This document shows positions 1 through 7,371 of a DNA stretch of 33,542 nucleotides, piece after piece. The notes beneath the pieces were generated by a model. The model saw nothing but the letters and a program-made list of their open reading frames with translations. It was not told where the DNA came from and ran no database searches. This stretch comes from an uncultured Selenomonadaceae bacterium (GTDB lineage: Bacteria; Bacillota; Negativicutes; Selenomonadales; Selenomonadaceae). Position 1 is the stretch's first letter, and each line of letters starts with the position of its first letter. The stretch is taken from contig CAJOGX010000019.1 of NCBI GenBank assembly GCA_905234175.1, forward strand, positions 1-33,542, read 5' to 3'. The position numbers were made by a program, and so were the translations under genes.

Positions 1-1040
1 TGCTGATGGTCATGGCTGGCAGTGCGAATCGTGGCGGCGTACGCGGAGGGGCGGGTTCCGTTCAAACGCTGACGTACGACGACGCCAAAGCTATCAAGGA
101 GAAAATCAAAGACGTGGCGTACGTTTCTCCGACGGTGCAGACAAATTCGCAGGTTGTCTACGGGCACGAAAACTGGAGCACGACGGTTACCGGAGTCATT
201 CCCGAATACGTTGCGATTCAGTCGCTGACTATGCAGAGCGGGATTTTTTTCAGCGAGCACGACGTTGACGTTCGCAACCGCGTCGCCGTGATTGGTACGA
301 CCGTCGCCGCGAATCTTTTCGGCAGCGTCAATCCCGTGGGGAAAAAAATCCGCGTAGGCAACGCGCCCTACACGGTTATCGGTCTTATCGCCAGTAAAGG
401 TCAGTCTAGCGTCGGGCAGGACCAGGACGACGTGGTTTTAATTCCGCTGACCACGGCGCAGGAAAGACTCCTCGGCGTAACTTACGTCCGAAGTATCAAT
501 GTGCAGGTTGCGAACGCTGACAAAATGGACGAAGTTCAGGCGAATATCGAAAAACTTCTCCGCCAGCGTCACAGGATTCGCGCGGGCGCTGACGACGATT
601 TCAACGTGAGAAATTTGACAAGCCTCATGGAAGCGATGTCTGAAACGACGACGATGATAACGCTGCTACTCGGCTCAATCGCCGGAATTTCGCTGGTCGT
701 CGGCGGGATTGGGATTATGAATATCATGATGGTTTCCGTCACGGAACGTACGCGCGAAATTGGCATACGCAAGGCGATTGGCGCGACGTATAACAGTATC
801 ATGCTGCAATTTCTGATTGAATCGACGATGATTAGTATTCTCGGCGGGATTGTCGGAATTTTCCTGGGGATTGGTCTCGCGCAGGCGATTTCAAAATTCG
901 GCGGCTTCACGACGGTGATAAGCGGCGCGAGTATCGTGGCGAGCTTCGGTTTTTCGCTGTTCGTGGGAATATTTTTTGGAATGCTCCCCGCCAGAAAAGC
1001 CGCGCGACTGGATCCGATTGACGCACTGCGTTACGAATAA
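1..1040 (+). CDS. MacB/FtsX-type ABC transporter permease, 5'-truncated
   Basis: The frame is open at the left edge, so the gene starts outside the window. The visible part, about 345 residues, shows an extracytoplasmic MacB-type core domain followed by three hydrophobic segments near residues 217-245, 266-292 and 305-330. The motif SVTERTREIGIRKAIGA after the first of these is the FtsX/MacB cytoplasmic coupling region, and the protein ends in the family's usual ARLDPIDALRYE. Such permeases pair with an ATPase and often a membrane-fusion protein and drive mechanotransmission or efflux of peptides or drugs. The partner genes would lie upstream. The stop overlaps the convergent aroE by 10 bp, and no terminator is visible there. 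The family is secure; the substrate is unknown. Confidence 0.88.
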   Translation, partial: LMVMAGSANRGGVRGGAGSVQTLTYDDAKAIKEKIKDVAYVSPTVQTNSQVVYGHENWSTTVTGVIPEYVAIQSLTMQSGIFFSEHDVDVRNRVAVIGTTVAANLFGSVNPVGKKIRVGNAPYTVIGLIASKGQSSVGQDQDDVVLIPLTTAQERLLGVTYVRSINVQVANADKMDEVQANIEKLLRQRHRIRAGADDDFNVRNLTSLMEAMSETTTMITLLLGSIAGISLVVGGIGIMNIMMVSVTERTREIGIRKAIGATYNSIMLQFLIESTMISILGGIVGIFLGIGLAQAISKFGGFTTVISGASIVASFGFSLFVGIFFGMLPARKAARLDPIDALRYE

Positions 1041-1885
1041 AATTCCTGTTCGAGAACTTTTTTCATGGCGTCGAGGTCTGGCAGTTCGCCGGTAAAGAGC
1101 CTGTACGATTCCTGTCCCTGCAGCAGGAGCATTGACAGACCGTTGAGCGTGTGGTAACCGAGTTCCTCGGCGGTCTGCAAAAATTTTGTCTTAGCGGGAT
1201 TGTAAACTATGTCGTAAACCAGCGCGCCTTCGGGCAGGAGTTTCAAATCTACCGGCGGCATTTCGTCAACTTTCGGATACATTCCCAGCGGCGTCGTGTT
1301 AATCAGCAGGTCGGCGGCCTGCAGGACTTCCTGAAATTCGTCGCTCGTCCAGTCCATAACTTCGACGCTGCCATAAATGCTGAAGTCGTCAGCTAGCACG
1401 CGCGCCTTGAAGGGGTTGCGCACGCCAATCGTCACGCTGGCGGCTTTTCTTTTGCAAAGGCCCCACAAAACTGCGCGAGCCGCACCGCCGGCGCCCAAGA
1501 TAACCGCGTTGCAGTCGTCGGGCATGAACTCCGCCTCAGCAAGCGCCGCCAGAAATCCCGTCACGTCGGTATTGTAGCCGGTCATAATTCCGCCGTCGTT
1601 TACAATCGTGTTTACCGCGCCGATAATCAGCGCGTCCGCGTCAATCGCGTCGAGGTACTTCATAATCATGGTTTTATGTGGAATTGTGACGTTGGCGCCG
1701 CGAAAGTTCAAGCCCTTCAAGCCGTCAACCGCCAGCATGAGCCGCCCCGACTGCACGGGAATTGCGATGTAGTTGTAATTTTCGTAGCCCGCCGCTTTAA
1801 AAGCCGCCGTGTGCATTTTCGGCGAAAGCGAGTGCCCGACCGGCCAGCCCAGTATCCCAAAATTTTTTATTTCCTTTGAAGCCAA
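1031..1885 (-). CDS. aroE: Shikimate 5-dehydrogenase
   Basis: NADPH-dependent reduction of 3-dehydroshikimate to shikimate in aromatic amino acid synthesis. The 284 residues match the usual family length. Visible signatures are the substrate site GHSLSP near residues 17-22, catalytic Lys71 in TIPHK, catalytic Asp107 in GYNTD, the nucleotide-binding glycine loop GAGGAARA near 131-138, NTTPLGMYP, and a C-terminal GLSMLLLQGQESY. The start is TTG at 1885, chosen because AGGAGGGG lies just upstream. That ribosome site overlaps the stop codon of pncB, so the two genes look translationally coupled. The gene runs into the convergent permease with no terminator. Confidence 0.96.
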   Translation of the reverse strand: MASKEIKNFGILGWPVGHSLSPKMHTAAFKAAGYENYNYIAIPVQSGRLMLAVDGLKGLNFRGANVTIPHKTMIMKYLDAIDADALIIGAVNTIVNDGGIMTGYNTDVTGFLAALAEAEFMPDDCNAVILGAGGAARAVLWGLCKRKAASVTIGVRNPFKARVLADDFSIYGSVEVMDWTSDEFQEVLQAADLLINTTPLGMYPKVDEMPPVDLKLLPEGALVYDIVYNPAKTKFLQTAEELGYHTLNGLSMLLLQGQESYRLFTGELPDLDAMKKVLEQEFYS

Positions 1886-1896
1886 ATTAACCCCTC

Positions 1897-3357
1897 CTAA
1901 CCGTTCATTTGCGAACGCGTTTTGTAGAGCAAATTCATTTTCATTTCGTAATAATTCGGCGACATGTCAAGGTAATGGCGGTGCGGATTTTCAAAGCGCT
2001 GTTCCTCCTGCCAGATTTCGTTATCGAGCTGCTGCCGGACGTACTCGCGAATTTCGTTGAGCGTCGGCAGATTTTCAGTGCGCCGCCCGTCCTTCACGTA
2101 CAGCCTGAAAAGTTTTCGCGCGGTACAGTTTGCAAAGGCGCGCTGCTTCCACGGCTTAACGGGGTCGATGTAGCGGAAGGGCTGAGACAAATCAATTTTC
2201 TCGCCTATGAGCGCGAGCATATCGGCAACGGCGTGCCCGTCCGCGTCGTAAATGCGGTAAACGTCTTTCAGACCAGGGTTGGTAATTTTTTCAACGTTCT
2301 CGCTTACTTTAATGCGCGGCGTGAAAGTTCCGCCCTCCTCGACGGCAACGATTTTGTAGACCGCGCCGAAGACCGGCTCAGATTTTGCAGTGATAAGCCT
2401 TTCGCCGACGCCAAAGCTGTCAATCGCGGCGCCCTGGCTCAGCAGGGAAGTTATCGTAAATTCGTCAAGGCTGTTTGAAACGATAATTTTGCAGTCGTTC
2501 AGACCGGCGTCGTCAAGCATTTTCCGCACGCGCTTGGAAAGATAAGCTAAGTCGCCGGAGTCAATTCGCACGCCGCGAAGTCTGTTGCCCGCCGGTTCCA
2601 GCACTTCCTTAGCGACGCGAATTGCATTTGGTACGCCGCTGTGAATCACGTCGTAGGTATCGATAAGCAGCGTGGTATTTTTCGGGTAAACTTCTGCGTA
2701 GCGCCTGAAAGCCTCGAACTCGTCACGGAAATACATAACCCAGCTGTGCGCCATGGTGCCGTTGACGGGAATGCCGAAAGTCTGACCGGCGGAAACCGTA
2801 GCGGTTCCGTTGACGCCGCCGATAAAAGCCGCGCGAGCGCCCAAAGTTGCCGCGTCCATGTTATGCGCCCGCCGCGCGCCGAAATCCGAAACGAATCTGC
2901 CTTCCGCCGCACGAACTATCCGCCGCGCCTTCGTTGCAATCAGAGACTGGTGATTGACCTGCGTGAGTATCGCCGTCTCGATAAGCTGCGCGTCGATTAA
3001 GTCCGCGATAACCGTCATGAATGGCTCGTTAGGATACATAATCGTTCCTTCGGGGAAGGCGTAAATGTCGCCGTGGAATTTGAAATTCGCAATGTAGTTC
3101 AGGAAGCCCTCGCTGAAAATATTTTGCGCGCGGAAATATTCCACGTCCTCGGCGCTGAAGTGCATGTTCTCAACGTAATCGATAATCTGAGCCAGCCCCG
3201 CGAAAATCGAAAAGCCGCCGCCGTCGGGGTTGCGCCGGTAAAAAACGTCGAAGGCAACGCGAGCTTTTTCGCCGCCGGTCTCGAAGTAGCCGTTCGCCAT
3301 CGTCATTTCGTAGAAGTCCATCATCATGCTGATGTTGCGTTTGTCAAACTGCGTCAT
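1897..3357 (-). CDS. pncB: Nicotinate phosphoribosyltransferase
   Basis: Converts nicotinate and PRPP to nicotinate mononucleotide (NAD salvage, Preiss-Handler pathway) in the cytoplasm. About 486 residues, full length. Recognisable segments are DFYEMTMANGYFE at the N-terminus, FDVFYRRNPDGGGF, FGARRAHNMDAA, GTMAHSW, LLIDTYD, GVRIDSGDLAYL and the late SFGVGERL loop. The frame extends to a TTG at 3375, but GGAGGAATTAAT sits directly before ATG 3357, so the ATG is the likely start. A TTGACA-N17-TACATT promoter lies 34-62 bases upstream of the ATG. The gene is followed 11 bases later by aroE in one operon. Confidence 0.96.
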   Translation of the reverse strand: MTQFDKRNISMMMDFYEMTMANGYFETGGEKARVAFDVFYRRNPDGGGFSIFAGLAQIIDYVENMHFSAEDVEYFRAQNIFSEGFLNYIANFKFHGDIYAFPEGTIMYPNEPFMTVIADLIDAQLIETAILTQVNHQSLIATKARRIVRAAEGRFVSDFGARRAHNMDAATLGARAAFIGGVNGTATVSAGQTFGIPVNGTMAHSWVMYFRDEFEAFRRYAEVYPKNTTLLIDTYDVIHSGVPNAIRVAKEVLEPAGNRLRGVRIDSGDLAYLSKRVRKMLDDAGLNDCKIIVSNSLDEFTITSLLSQGAAIDSFGVGERLITAKSEPVFGAVYKIVAVEEGGTFTPRIKVSENVEKITNPGLKDVYRIYDADGHAVADMLALIGEKIDLSQPFRYIDPVKPWKQRAFANCTARKLFRLYVKDGRRTENLPTLNEIREYVRQQLDNEIWQEEQRFENPHRHYLDMSPNYYEMKMNLLYKTRSQMNG

Positions 3358-3390
3358 ATTAATTCCTCCGTGCAAATTTAAACCCGTAAA

Positions 3391-3419
3391 AATGTATCAC
3401 ATACGGCGCGCCTTGTCAA
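3391..3419 (-). promoter_or_regulatory. Sigma-70-type promoter for pncB-aroE
   Basis: Read on the minus strand, TTGACA (3419-3414), a 17-base spacer and TACATT (3396-3391) with TGTGA just before the -10. It sits between the upstream terminator and the pncB ribosome site. Good match by eye; no transcript data. Confidence 0.75.
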
Positions 3420-3422
3420 AAT

Positions 3423-3447
3423 AAAAAAGCCGCCAGCGATAGCGGCT
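3423..3447 (-). terminator. Rho-independent terminator after the hexokinase/DUF2283 operon
   Basis: A six-base stem (AGCCGC/GCGGCT) with an eight-base loop, followed on the minus strand by a run of six T. It lies 22 bases past the DUF2283-like stop and insulates the pncB promoter that begins four bases further on. Confidence 0.75.
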
Positions 3448-3468
3448 GAAATTTTTTCGGTATAAAAA

Positions 3469-3714
3469 TTATTCGCTGATACTGAAATCGTACTGCGGGA
3501 ACATCTGCCGAGCTTTTTTGACATTGCGTTTGTAGTCCAGAATTTTGAAGCCGACAATTTCGTCCGTGTCGTCGTCGTAAATCACGTAAATATCATGAGC
3601 CGGTTCTTCCGCCGAAGAATAATACCAGTTGCAGCGTTTGTTCAAATACACGTGCAGAACGTCGTGGCGGGCGTCGTATTTTTTAACTGGAAAGATAATA
3701 GACTCTTGTTCCAT
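3469..3714 (-). CDS. Small DUF2283-like protein
   Basis: 81 residues. The pattern of a YDxxxDxLxVYL strand, an acidic middle (DDDTDEIVGF) and a terminal ILDYKRN helix start resembles the DUF2283 family. Some DUF2283 proteins are encoded next to small DUF4258-type toxin-like proteins. The frame extends to a GTG at 3726, but that GTG lies inside the ribosome site GGAGGTGA; ATG 3714, eight bases after it, is the better start. The gene overlaps the end of the broken upstream reading frame by 32 bases, which suggests the two were once coupled. Function unknown; an antitoxin-like role is inference from the neighbourhood only. Confidence 0.65.
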   Translation of the reverse strand: MEQESIIFPVKKYDARHDVLHVYLNKRCNWYYSSAEEPAHDIYVIYDDDTDEIVGFKILDYKRNVKKARQMFPQYDFSISE

Positions 3715-4048
3715 AGACAAGCTCACCTCCAGGAATTGAATCGCCTTTTCGTTGCAGTGTCCACGTTACGACTTCGCCGTTATCCTCAACTACGACTTTC
3801 ATCATTCGAATTTTCAGTTCCGAACTTTATTCAAGCGCAATCAGATCGTAGTAAATTTTGCGGGAACCGTCGTTTATTATCGCGCTCGGCGAAGCCAGAA
3901 CCAACTGTGCGGAAGGTTCCAGCATTTTTCTATATTCGCCATCCTTATTTCCGTGGTCGCCAATTATATGTTCGTTGAACGTCGAAGTTTTGAGGACGAT
4001 TTTATTGCCGAGGGGGTCGGTAATCGACCAGCGAATATCTTCGTCCAT
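3683..4048 (-). pseudogene. Nuclease-like (PBECR/BECR-fold-like) reading frame interrupted by an in-frame stop
   Basis: ATG 4048 overlaps the hexokinase stop (TGATG), so the frame is coupled to it. It encodes 73 residues and stops at TAA 3829-3827. The same frame then continues with a plausible sequence (KVVVEDNGEVVTW) for 47 more codons, to TAA 3685-3683. The joined product has the order WSITDPLGNKIVL, HIIGDHG, P-x-x-I, KIYYDL, KVVVEDNGEVVTW. This resembles small BECR-fold nuclease domains of phage and toxin-antitoxin systems, in which a conserved His precedes a Pro-x-x-Ile strand. The assignment is weak. The stop may be a real nonsense mutation, a sequencing error, or the true end of a 73-residue protein. 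Confidence 0.4.
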
Positions 4049-5340
4049 CACTGAACCGCCATAGCCGCCGCAATCGCCGCGCCGAGGCCGGAGCCGCCGT
4101 TATCCAGAATCGTGTCGACTTTCGCGGCATCTTCGCCCAAAAGTTCGCTGAGTGCGCGGTTGATATTTTCCTTGACGAGCGGCATTTTTTCATAAACCGA
4201 GCCATCAACCGCGACGTGCTGTTTCTGAATTTCACCGTTGCCGGCGCGCTGCCAGACGATACCGACATAGGACGCGGTAACCAGTCGCGCGGAACGAACG
4301 ATAATTGCGGCGGCGAGTTCACGAATGCGGGCAACGTCAGCCAGTTCAAGTTCGCGCCCGACTTTTTCAGCGAGAATCTTAGCCGCCTTAGTGAGCTGCG
4401 GGCTTTCGTCAGCGACAATGCCGGACATGTCAATCGCCGTGAAGTTAAATTTTTCGCCGAGGAGTTCCGCAACCGCCATGCTGAAAAGTTCGCCCATATA
4501 CCTGCCGGAAACCATTTTTTCAAAGCGCTGTTCGCCAGGCTTTTCGGATTTCTGGTCAAGCTCGGTATCGAAACGGTTGGGCGTGAGTTTCATGAAGTTG
4601 CCGCACTCAAGGTTGAGAATCATGCCGCCCCTGCCGAAGCCTTTCGGGTCGTGAATGCTGCCTTCGAGGTAGCAGGTATTGTGGCCGGTGGCGTAAATCG
4701 AGCCGGTGTAAACGTCAGACTGCTTGTAAGCGGCGCTTAAAAGAACGGCGACGGTATCGTTAATGACGGCGACGGGCACGACGTTTTCAATCCCGCGTTT
4801 CTTGAGCGCAGTGAGGAGCAAATCGTTGACGACTTCGCCTTCGACGCCAGGCGTGGCAAATTCCTTCGTCCAGATGATAAGCCGCGCGTTGTTCAAATCG
4901 TCCTGGCTGGACGGGAAAGAAAACGTGTGGCCGAGGTAAAATCTGGTGCTGTGGTCGCCGTCAATCGCCTCGTCGATAAGCCGCGCGAGAAAGCCGAACA
5001 TCTGGTCAACGGTGGAATCTTTACCAATGTAATCGTACTTGCCTTCGAGAACGAGCGGTTCGCCGACGCGCTTTGTAACTTCGTAGCGCCCTTCGCCTTC
5101 GAGTTTGATTCTGAGCACGCGGACGTTGGTGCCGCCGAAATCCAGCGCGAGGAACTCACCTTTTTCGTTGCCGGTAGGAAGACCGACGTAGGATTTGAGC
5201 ATACGCATTGACGAGCTTTTCGGGTCGCGCAGACCGATTTGCAAATCCTGACGGAAATTCGCCGCTACTTCGCGAATAAATTCCGGCGTCGCCGCGAACT
5301 CCGAGAGCACTTCCTGAAACTTTCCTTCTTCAAACGACAT
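4048..5340 (-). CDS. Hexokinase, eukaryote-type (hexokinase family 1/2)
   Basis: ATP-dependent hexose 6-phosphorylation. The 430 residues follow the eukaryotic hexokinase plan rather than the bacterial Glk or ROK plan. They show phosphate loop LDFGGTN at 66-72, sugar-site FSFPSSQ at 140-146, WTKEF at 157-161, INDT with catalytic Asp195, a GHNTCY turn, VDGSVYEKMP, and the terminal adenosine-site glycines in DNGGSGLGAAIAAA. It is somewhat shorter than yeast hexokinases (about 485 residues). The start ATG has GGGGGAGTGA upstream. An extended -10 promoter lies 30 bases before it. The gene leads an operon with the broken nuclease-like frame and the DUF2283-like gene. Confidence 0.92.
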   Translation of the reverse strand: MSFEEGKFQEVLSEFAATPEFIREVAANFRQDLQIGLRDPKSSSMRMLKSYVGLPTGNEKGEFLALDFGGTNVRVLRIKLEGEGRYEVTKRVGEPLVLEGKYDYIGKDSTVDQMFGFLARLIDEAIDGDHSTRFYLGHTFSFPSSQDDLNNARLIIWTKEFATPGVEGEVVNDLLLTALKKRGIENVVPVAVINDTVAVLLSAAYKQSDVYTGSIYATGHNTCYLEGSIHDPKGFGRGGMILNLECGNFMKLTPNRFDTELDQKSEKPGEQRFEKMVSGRYMGELFSMAVAELLGEKFNFTAIDMSGIVADESPQLTKAAKILAEKVGRELELADVARIRELAAAIIVRSARLVTASYVGIVWQRAGNGEIQKQHVAVDGSVYEKMPLVKENINRALSELLGEDAAKVDTILDNGGSGLGAAIAAAMAVQ

Positions 5341-5369
5341 GAAAAATCACTCCCCCAAAAATTTCTGTA

Positions 5370-5378
5370 ATTATATCA
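5370..5378 (-). promoter_or_regulatory. Extended -10 promoter for the hexokinase operon
   Basis: Minus strand TGATATAAT is an extended -10 element. The -35 at 17 bases is poor (TTTCGC), and a TTGACG lies only 11 bases away, too close to pair normally. Confidence 0.55.
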
Positions 5379-5439
5379 CGGCTATGCGTCAAGCGAAAGG
5401 GTTTTTGAAAAATTTTTCTGGCGGTAAATTGGGCGGCGG

Positions 5440-5467
5440 TTGACAAAGCGGCGGCGGTGTGTAAAAT
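5440..5467 (+). promoter_or_regulatory. Sigma-70-type promoter for the flagellar operon
   Basis: TTGACA, a 16-base spacer and TAAAAT, about 90 bases before flbD. It is the first promoter-like signal of the flagellar cluster and points away from the hexokinase gene. Confidence 0.65.
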
Positions 5468-5559
5468 TACTAGCAAAAAAATTTGCGCGGCGGATTAAAA
5501 GGAATTTGGGTTTTTGTGGCGAAAGTGAAAAGAAAAATGCAACGTCAGGAGGGTCGGCA

Positions 5560-5760
5560 GTGATTAAGTTGACGAGATTCAATTCCGAGTCCAGCAAAAA
5601 AGGCGAATTTATTCTCAATGCGGAAGTTATTCAGACAATCGAAGAGACGCCGGATACCGTTATTACCTTGATGAATGATAAAAAACTTATAGTCGAAGAG
5701 CCGGCGGATGAGGTTGTGCGTCGCGTCATGAAATATCGCCGCGCGCTCCGTCAGTATTAA
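5560..5760 (+). CDS. flbD: Flagellar protein FlbD (SwrD family)
   Basis: 66 residues starting at GTG 5560, with AGGAGGG eight bases upstream. The open frame extends further left but has no ribosome site there. The pattern IKLTRFN, then FILNAEVIQTIEETPDTVITL, then a terminal EVVRRVMKYRR is typical of FlbD/SwrD. In Bacillus subtilis this small protein supports flagellar motor power. It is commonly encoded just before fliL or motA, as here, and is followed by fliL 17 bases later. It carries an inserted ESSKKG between the first strand and FILN, where many homologues have only a short turn. Confidence 0.9.
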   Translation: MIKLTRFNSESSKKGEFILNAEVIQTIEETPDTVITLMNDKKLIVEEPADEVVRRVMKYRRALRQY

Positions 5761-5777
5761 GTTTGGAGGAATTATAA

Positions 5778-6320
5778 ATGGCTGAAGAAGAAAAGGAAGT
5801 CGAAGGCGCAGGTGCCACAGAGCAAACGTCGCCGGTTTCCGCGCTGAAGAAAAAATCGCCGATAATTTTAGTCGTAGTGCTGGTCATTCTTGGGCTGGCG
5901 CTGGCTGCCGGAATTTCGATATTCGTTACAACGAAAATCATGGCGGACGCGCAGATTGACGACGGCGGCGAAGGCCGTCACCATGATCCTGGAACTTTTA
6001 TTAAGCTGGGCGACCCAAAGGAAGGCATTATCGTCAACGTTGGCGGGCCGCGCGCCGGTAAGTTTCTCAAGACTGGCATCGTGCTCGAAATGAATCCTGG
6101 CAGGAAAACCGTCATAAACGAAGAAACCGGCGTTCTGTTGCCCGACGCCGAAATTAGAATCATGGACATCACCACGCAATTCCTGCGCTCCATGAAGATT
6201 GACGATTTCGACGCGATTAAGCAGGACGAACTTAAAAAACAGCTCAAGGACGCGCTGAACGCTGACCTGGGCTCCGGCTCCGTTTACGACGTGTACATTA
6301 CGAGTTTCCTTTTGCAATAA
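5778..6320 (+). CDS. fliL: Flagellar basal body-associated protein FliL
   Basis: 180 residues: a short acidic cytoplasmic N-terminus, one membrane segment at about 28-50, and a periplasmic FliL domain from about residue 75, ending in VYDVYITSFLLQ as in the family. FliL surrounds the stator units and affects torque. GGAGG lies upstream of the ATG. The gene sits between flbD and fliM, the standard Firmicutes order. The stretch DDGGEGRHHDPG linking the membrane helix and the domain is His/Asp-rich and probably flexible. Confidence 0.93.
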   Translation: MAEEEKEVEGAGATEQTSPVSALKKKSPIILVVVLVILGLALAAGISIFVTTKIMADAQIDDGGEGRHHDPGTFIKLGDPKEGIIVNVGGPRAGKFLKTGIVLEMNPGRKTVINEETGVLLPDAEIRIMDITTQFLRSMKIDDFDAIKQDELKKQLKDALNADLGSGSVYDVYITSFLLQ

Positions 6321-6357
6321 TTTAAAATACCCGCTGACAAAAGAGAGGTGAGTATAA

Positions 6358-7371
6358 TTGCCTGGTGATGTATTAAGTCAAGCCGAGATAGACGCGCTGC
6401 TGGCCGGCGTTATGAGCGGCGACGTGAACGCGGAGGAAGTCAAGGAGGCCGCCGATACCAAGAAAGTCAAGGTTTACGACTTCAAGCGGCCGGATAAATT
6501 TTCCAAAGACCAGATTCGCACGCTGTACATGCTGCACGAAAGTTTTGCGCGCCTTCTTAACACGTACCTCAGCACTCATTTGCGCACACTGATTAGCGTT
6601 GACGTGGCGTCGGTTGAACAGCTGACTTATCAGGAATTTGTGCAGTCCGTGGCAAATCCCAGCGTAATCAGCATTCTTGGCGTTCCGCCGCTCAAAGGAA
6701 ATATCGTGCTGGAGTTCGGCACGGAAATTGCCTTCGCGTATATCGACAGAGTTTTCGGCGGCGACGGAACTACAACAGTCAAAACGCGCGTGCTGACGGA
6801 AATTGAAGACGCGGTTATGCGCCGGTTCGTCAACGCCGCGATGACGCATTTCAAAGAAGCTTGGTCGAACGTCACGCCAATCAATCCGTTCCTTGAAACT
6901 ACCGAGTCAAACCCGCAGTTCACGCAAATCGTCCCGCCGTCTGATATGGTCGTTATCGTCACGATTCAAATCCGCATTGGCGAAATCGAAGGCATGATGA
7001 ATATCTGTATCCCCTACCTGGTTTTGGAGCCGATAATGTCGAAGCTGACGACGACTTTCTGGGTAGCGTCGTCCATTTCGCGCAGTGATATAGAAAATCA
7101 GGTCGCAATTATTCAGGAAAAACTTGAGCGGACGGAAGTCCCGTTTATCGTCGAAATTGGCGGCGTGCAAATTACCGTGAAGGAATTTTTAACGCTGGGC
7201 TTCGGCGACGTTTTGCAGCTCAATACGAAAGTTAAAGAAGACTTGCCGTGCAAAATTGGCACCAACGCGAAATTTTATTGTCGGCCAGGAACGTTTGGCA
7301 AGAAAATGGCGGTGCAGATAACGCGCGTCGTAAATCCGGAAGGAGACGAGGACGAGAATGATGTACAGTGA
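6358..7371 (+). CDS. fliM: Flagellar motor switch protein FliM
   Basis: 337 residues. The N-terminal LSQAEIDALL is the CheY-phosphate-binding motif. It is followed by a CheC-like middle domain (YDFKRPDKFSKDQIRTL through LVLEPIMSKL) and a C-terminal SpoA domain (GDVLQLNTKV through NAKFYCRPG). FliM forms the C-ring that sets rotation direction. The start is TTG at 6358, supported by GAGAGGTGA eight bases upstream. The end overlaps fliY by 14 bases, indicating translational coupling. Confidence 0.96.
   Translation: MPGDVLSQAEIDALLAGVMSGDVNAEEVKEAADTKKVKVYDFKRPDKFSKDQIRTLYMLHESFARLLNTYLSTHLRTLISVDVASVEQLTYQEFVQSVANPSVISILGVPPLKGNIVLEFGTEIAFAYIDRVFGGDGTTTVKTRVLTEIEDAVMRRFVNAAMTHFKEAWSNVTPINPFLETTESNPQFTQIVPPSDMVVIVTIQIRIGEIEGMMNICIPYLVLEPIMSKLTTTFWVASSISRSDIENQVAIIQEKLERTEVPFIVEIGGVQITVKEFLTLGFGDVLQLNTKVKEDLPCKIGTNAKFYCRPGTFGKKMAVQITRVVNPEGDEDENDVQ

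Noticed and set aside
3358-3375. Upstream TTG start for pncB
   Set aside because: The six extra codons include the ribosome site GGAGGAATT itself; ATG 3357 is correctly spaced from it.
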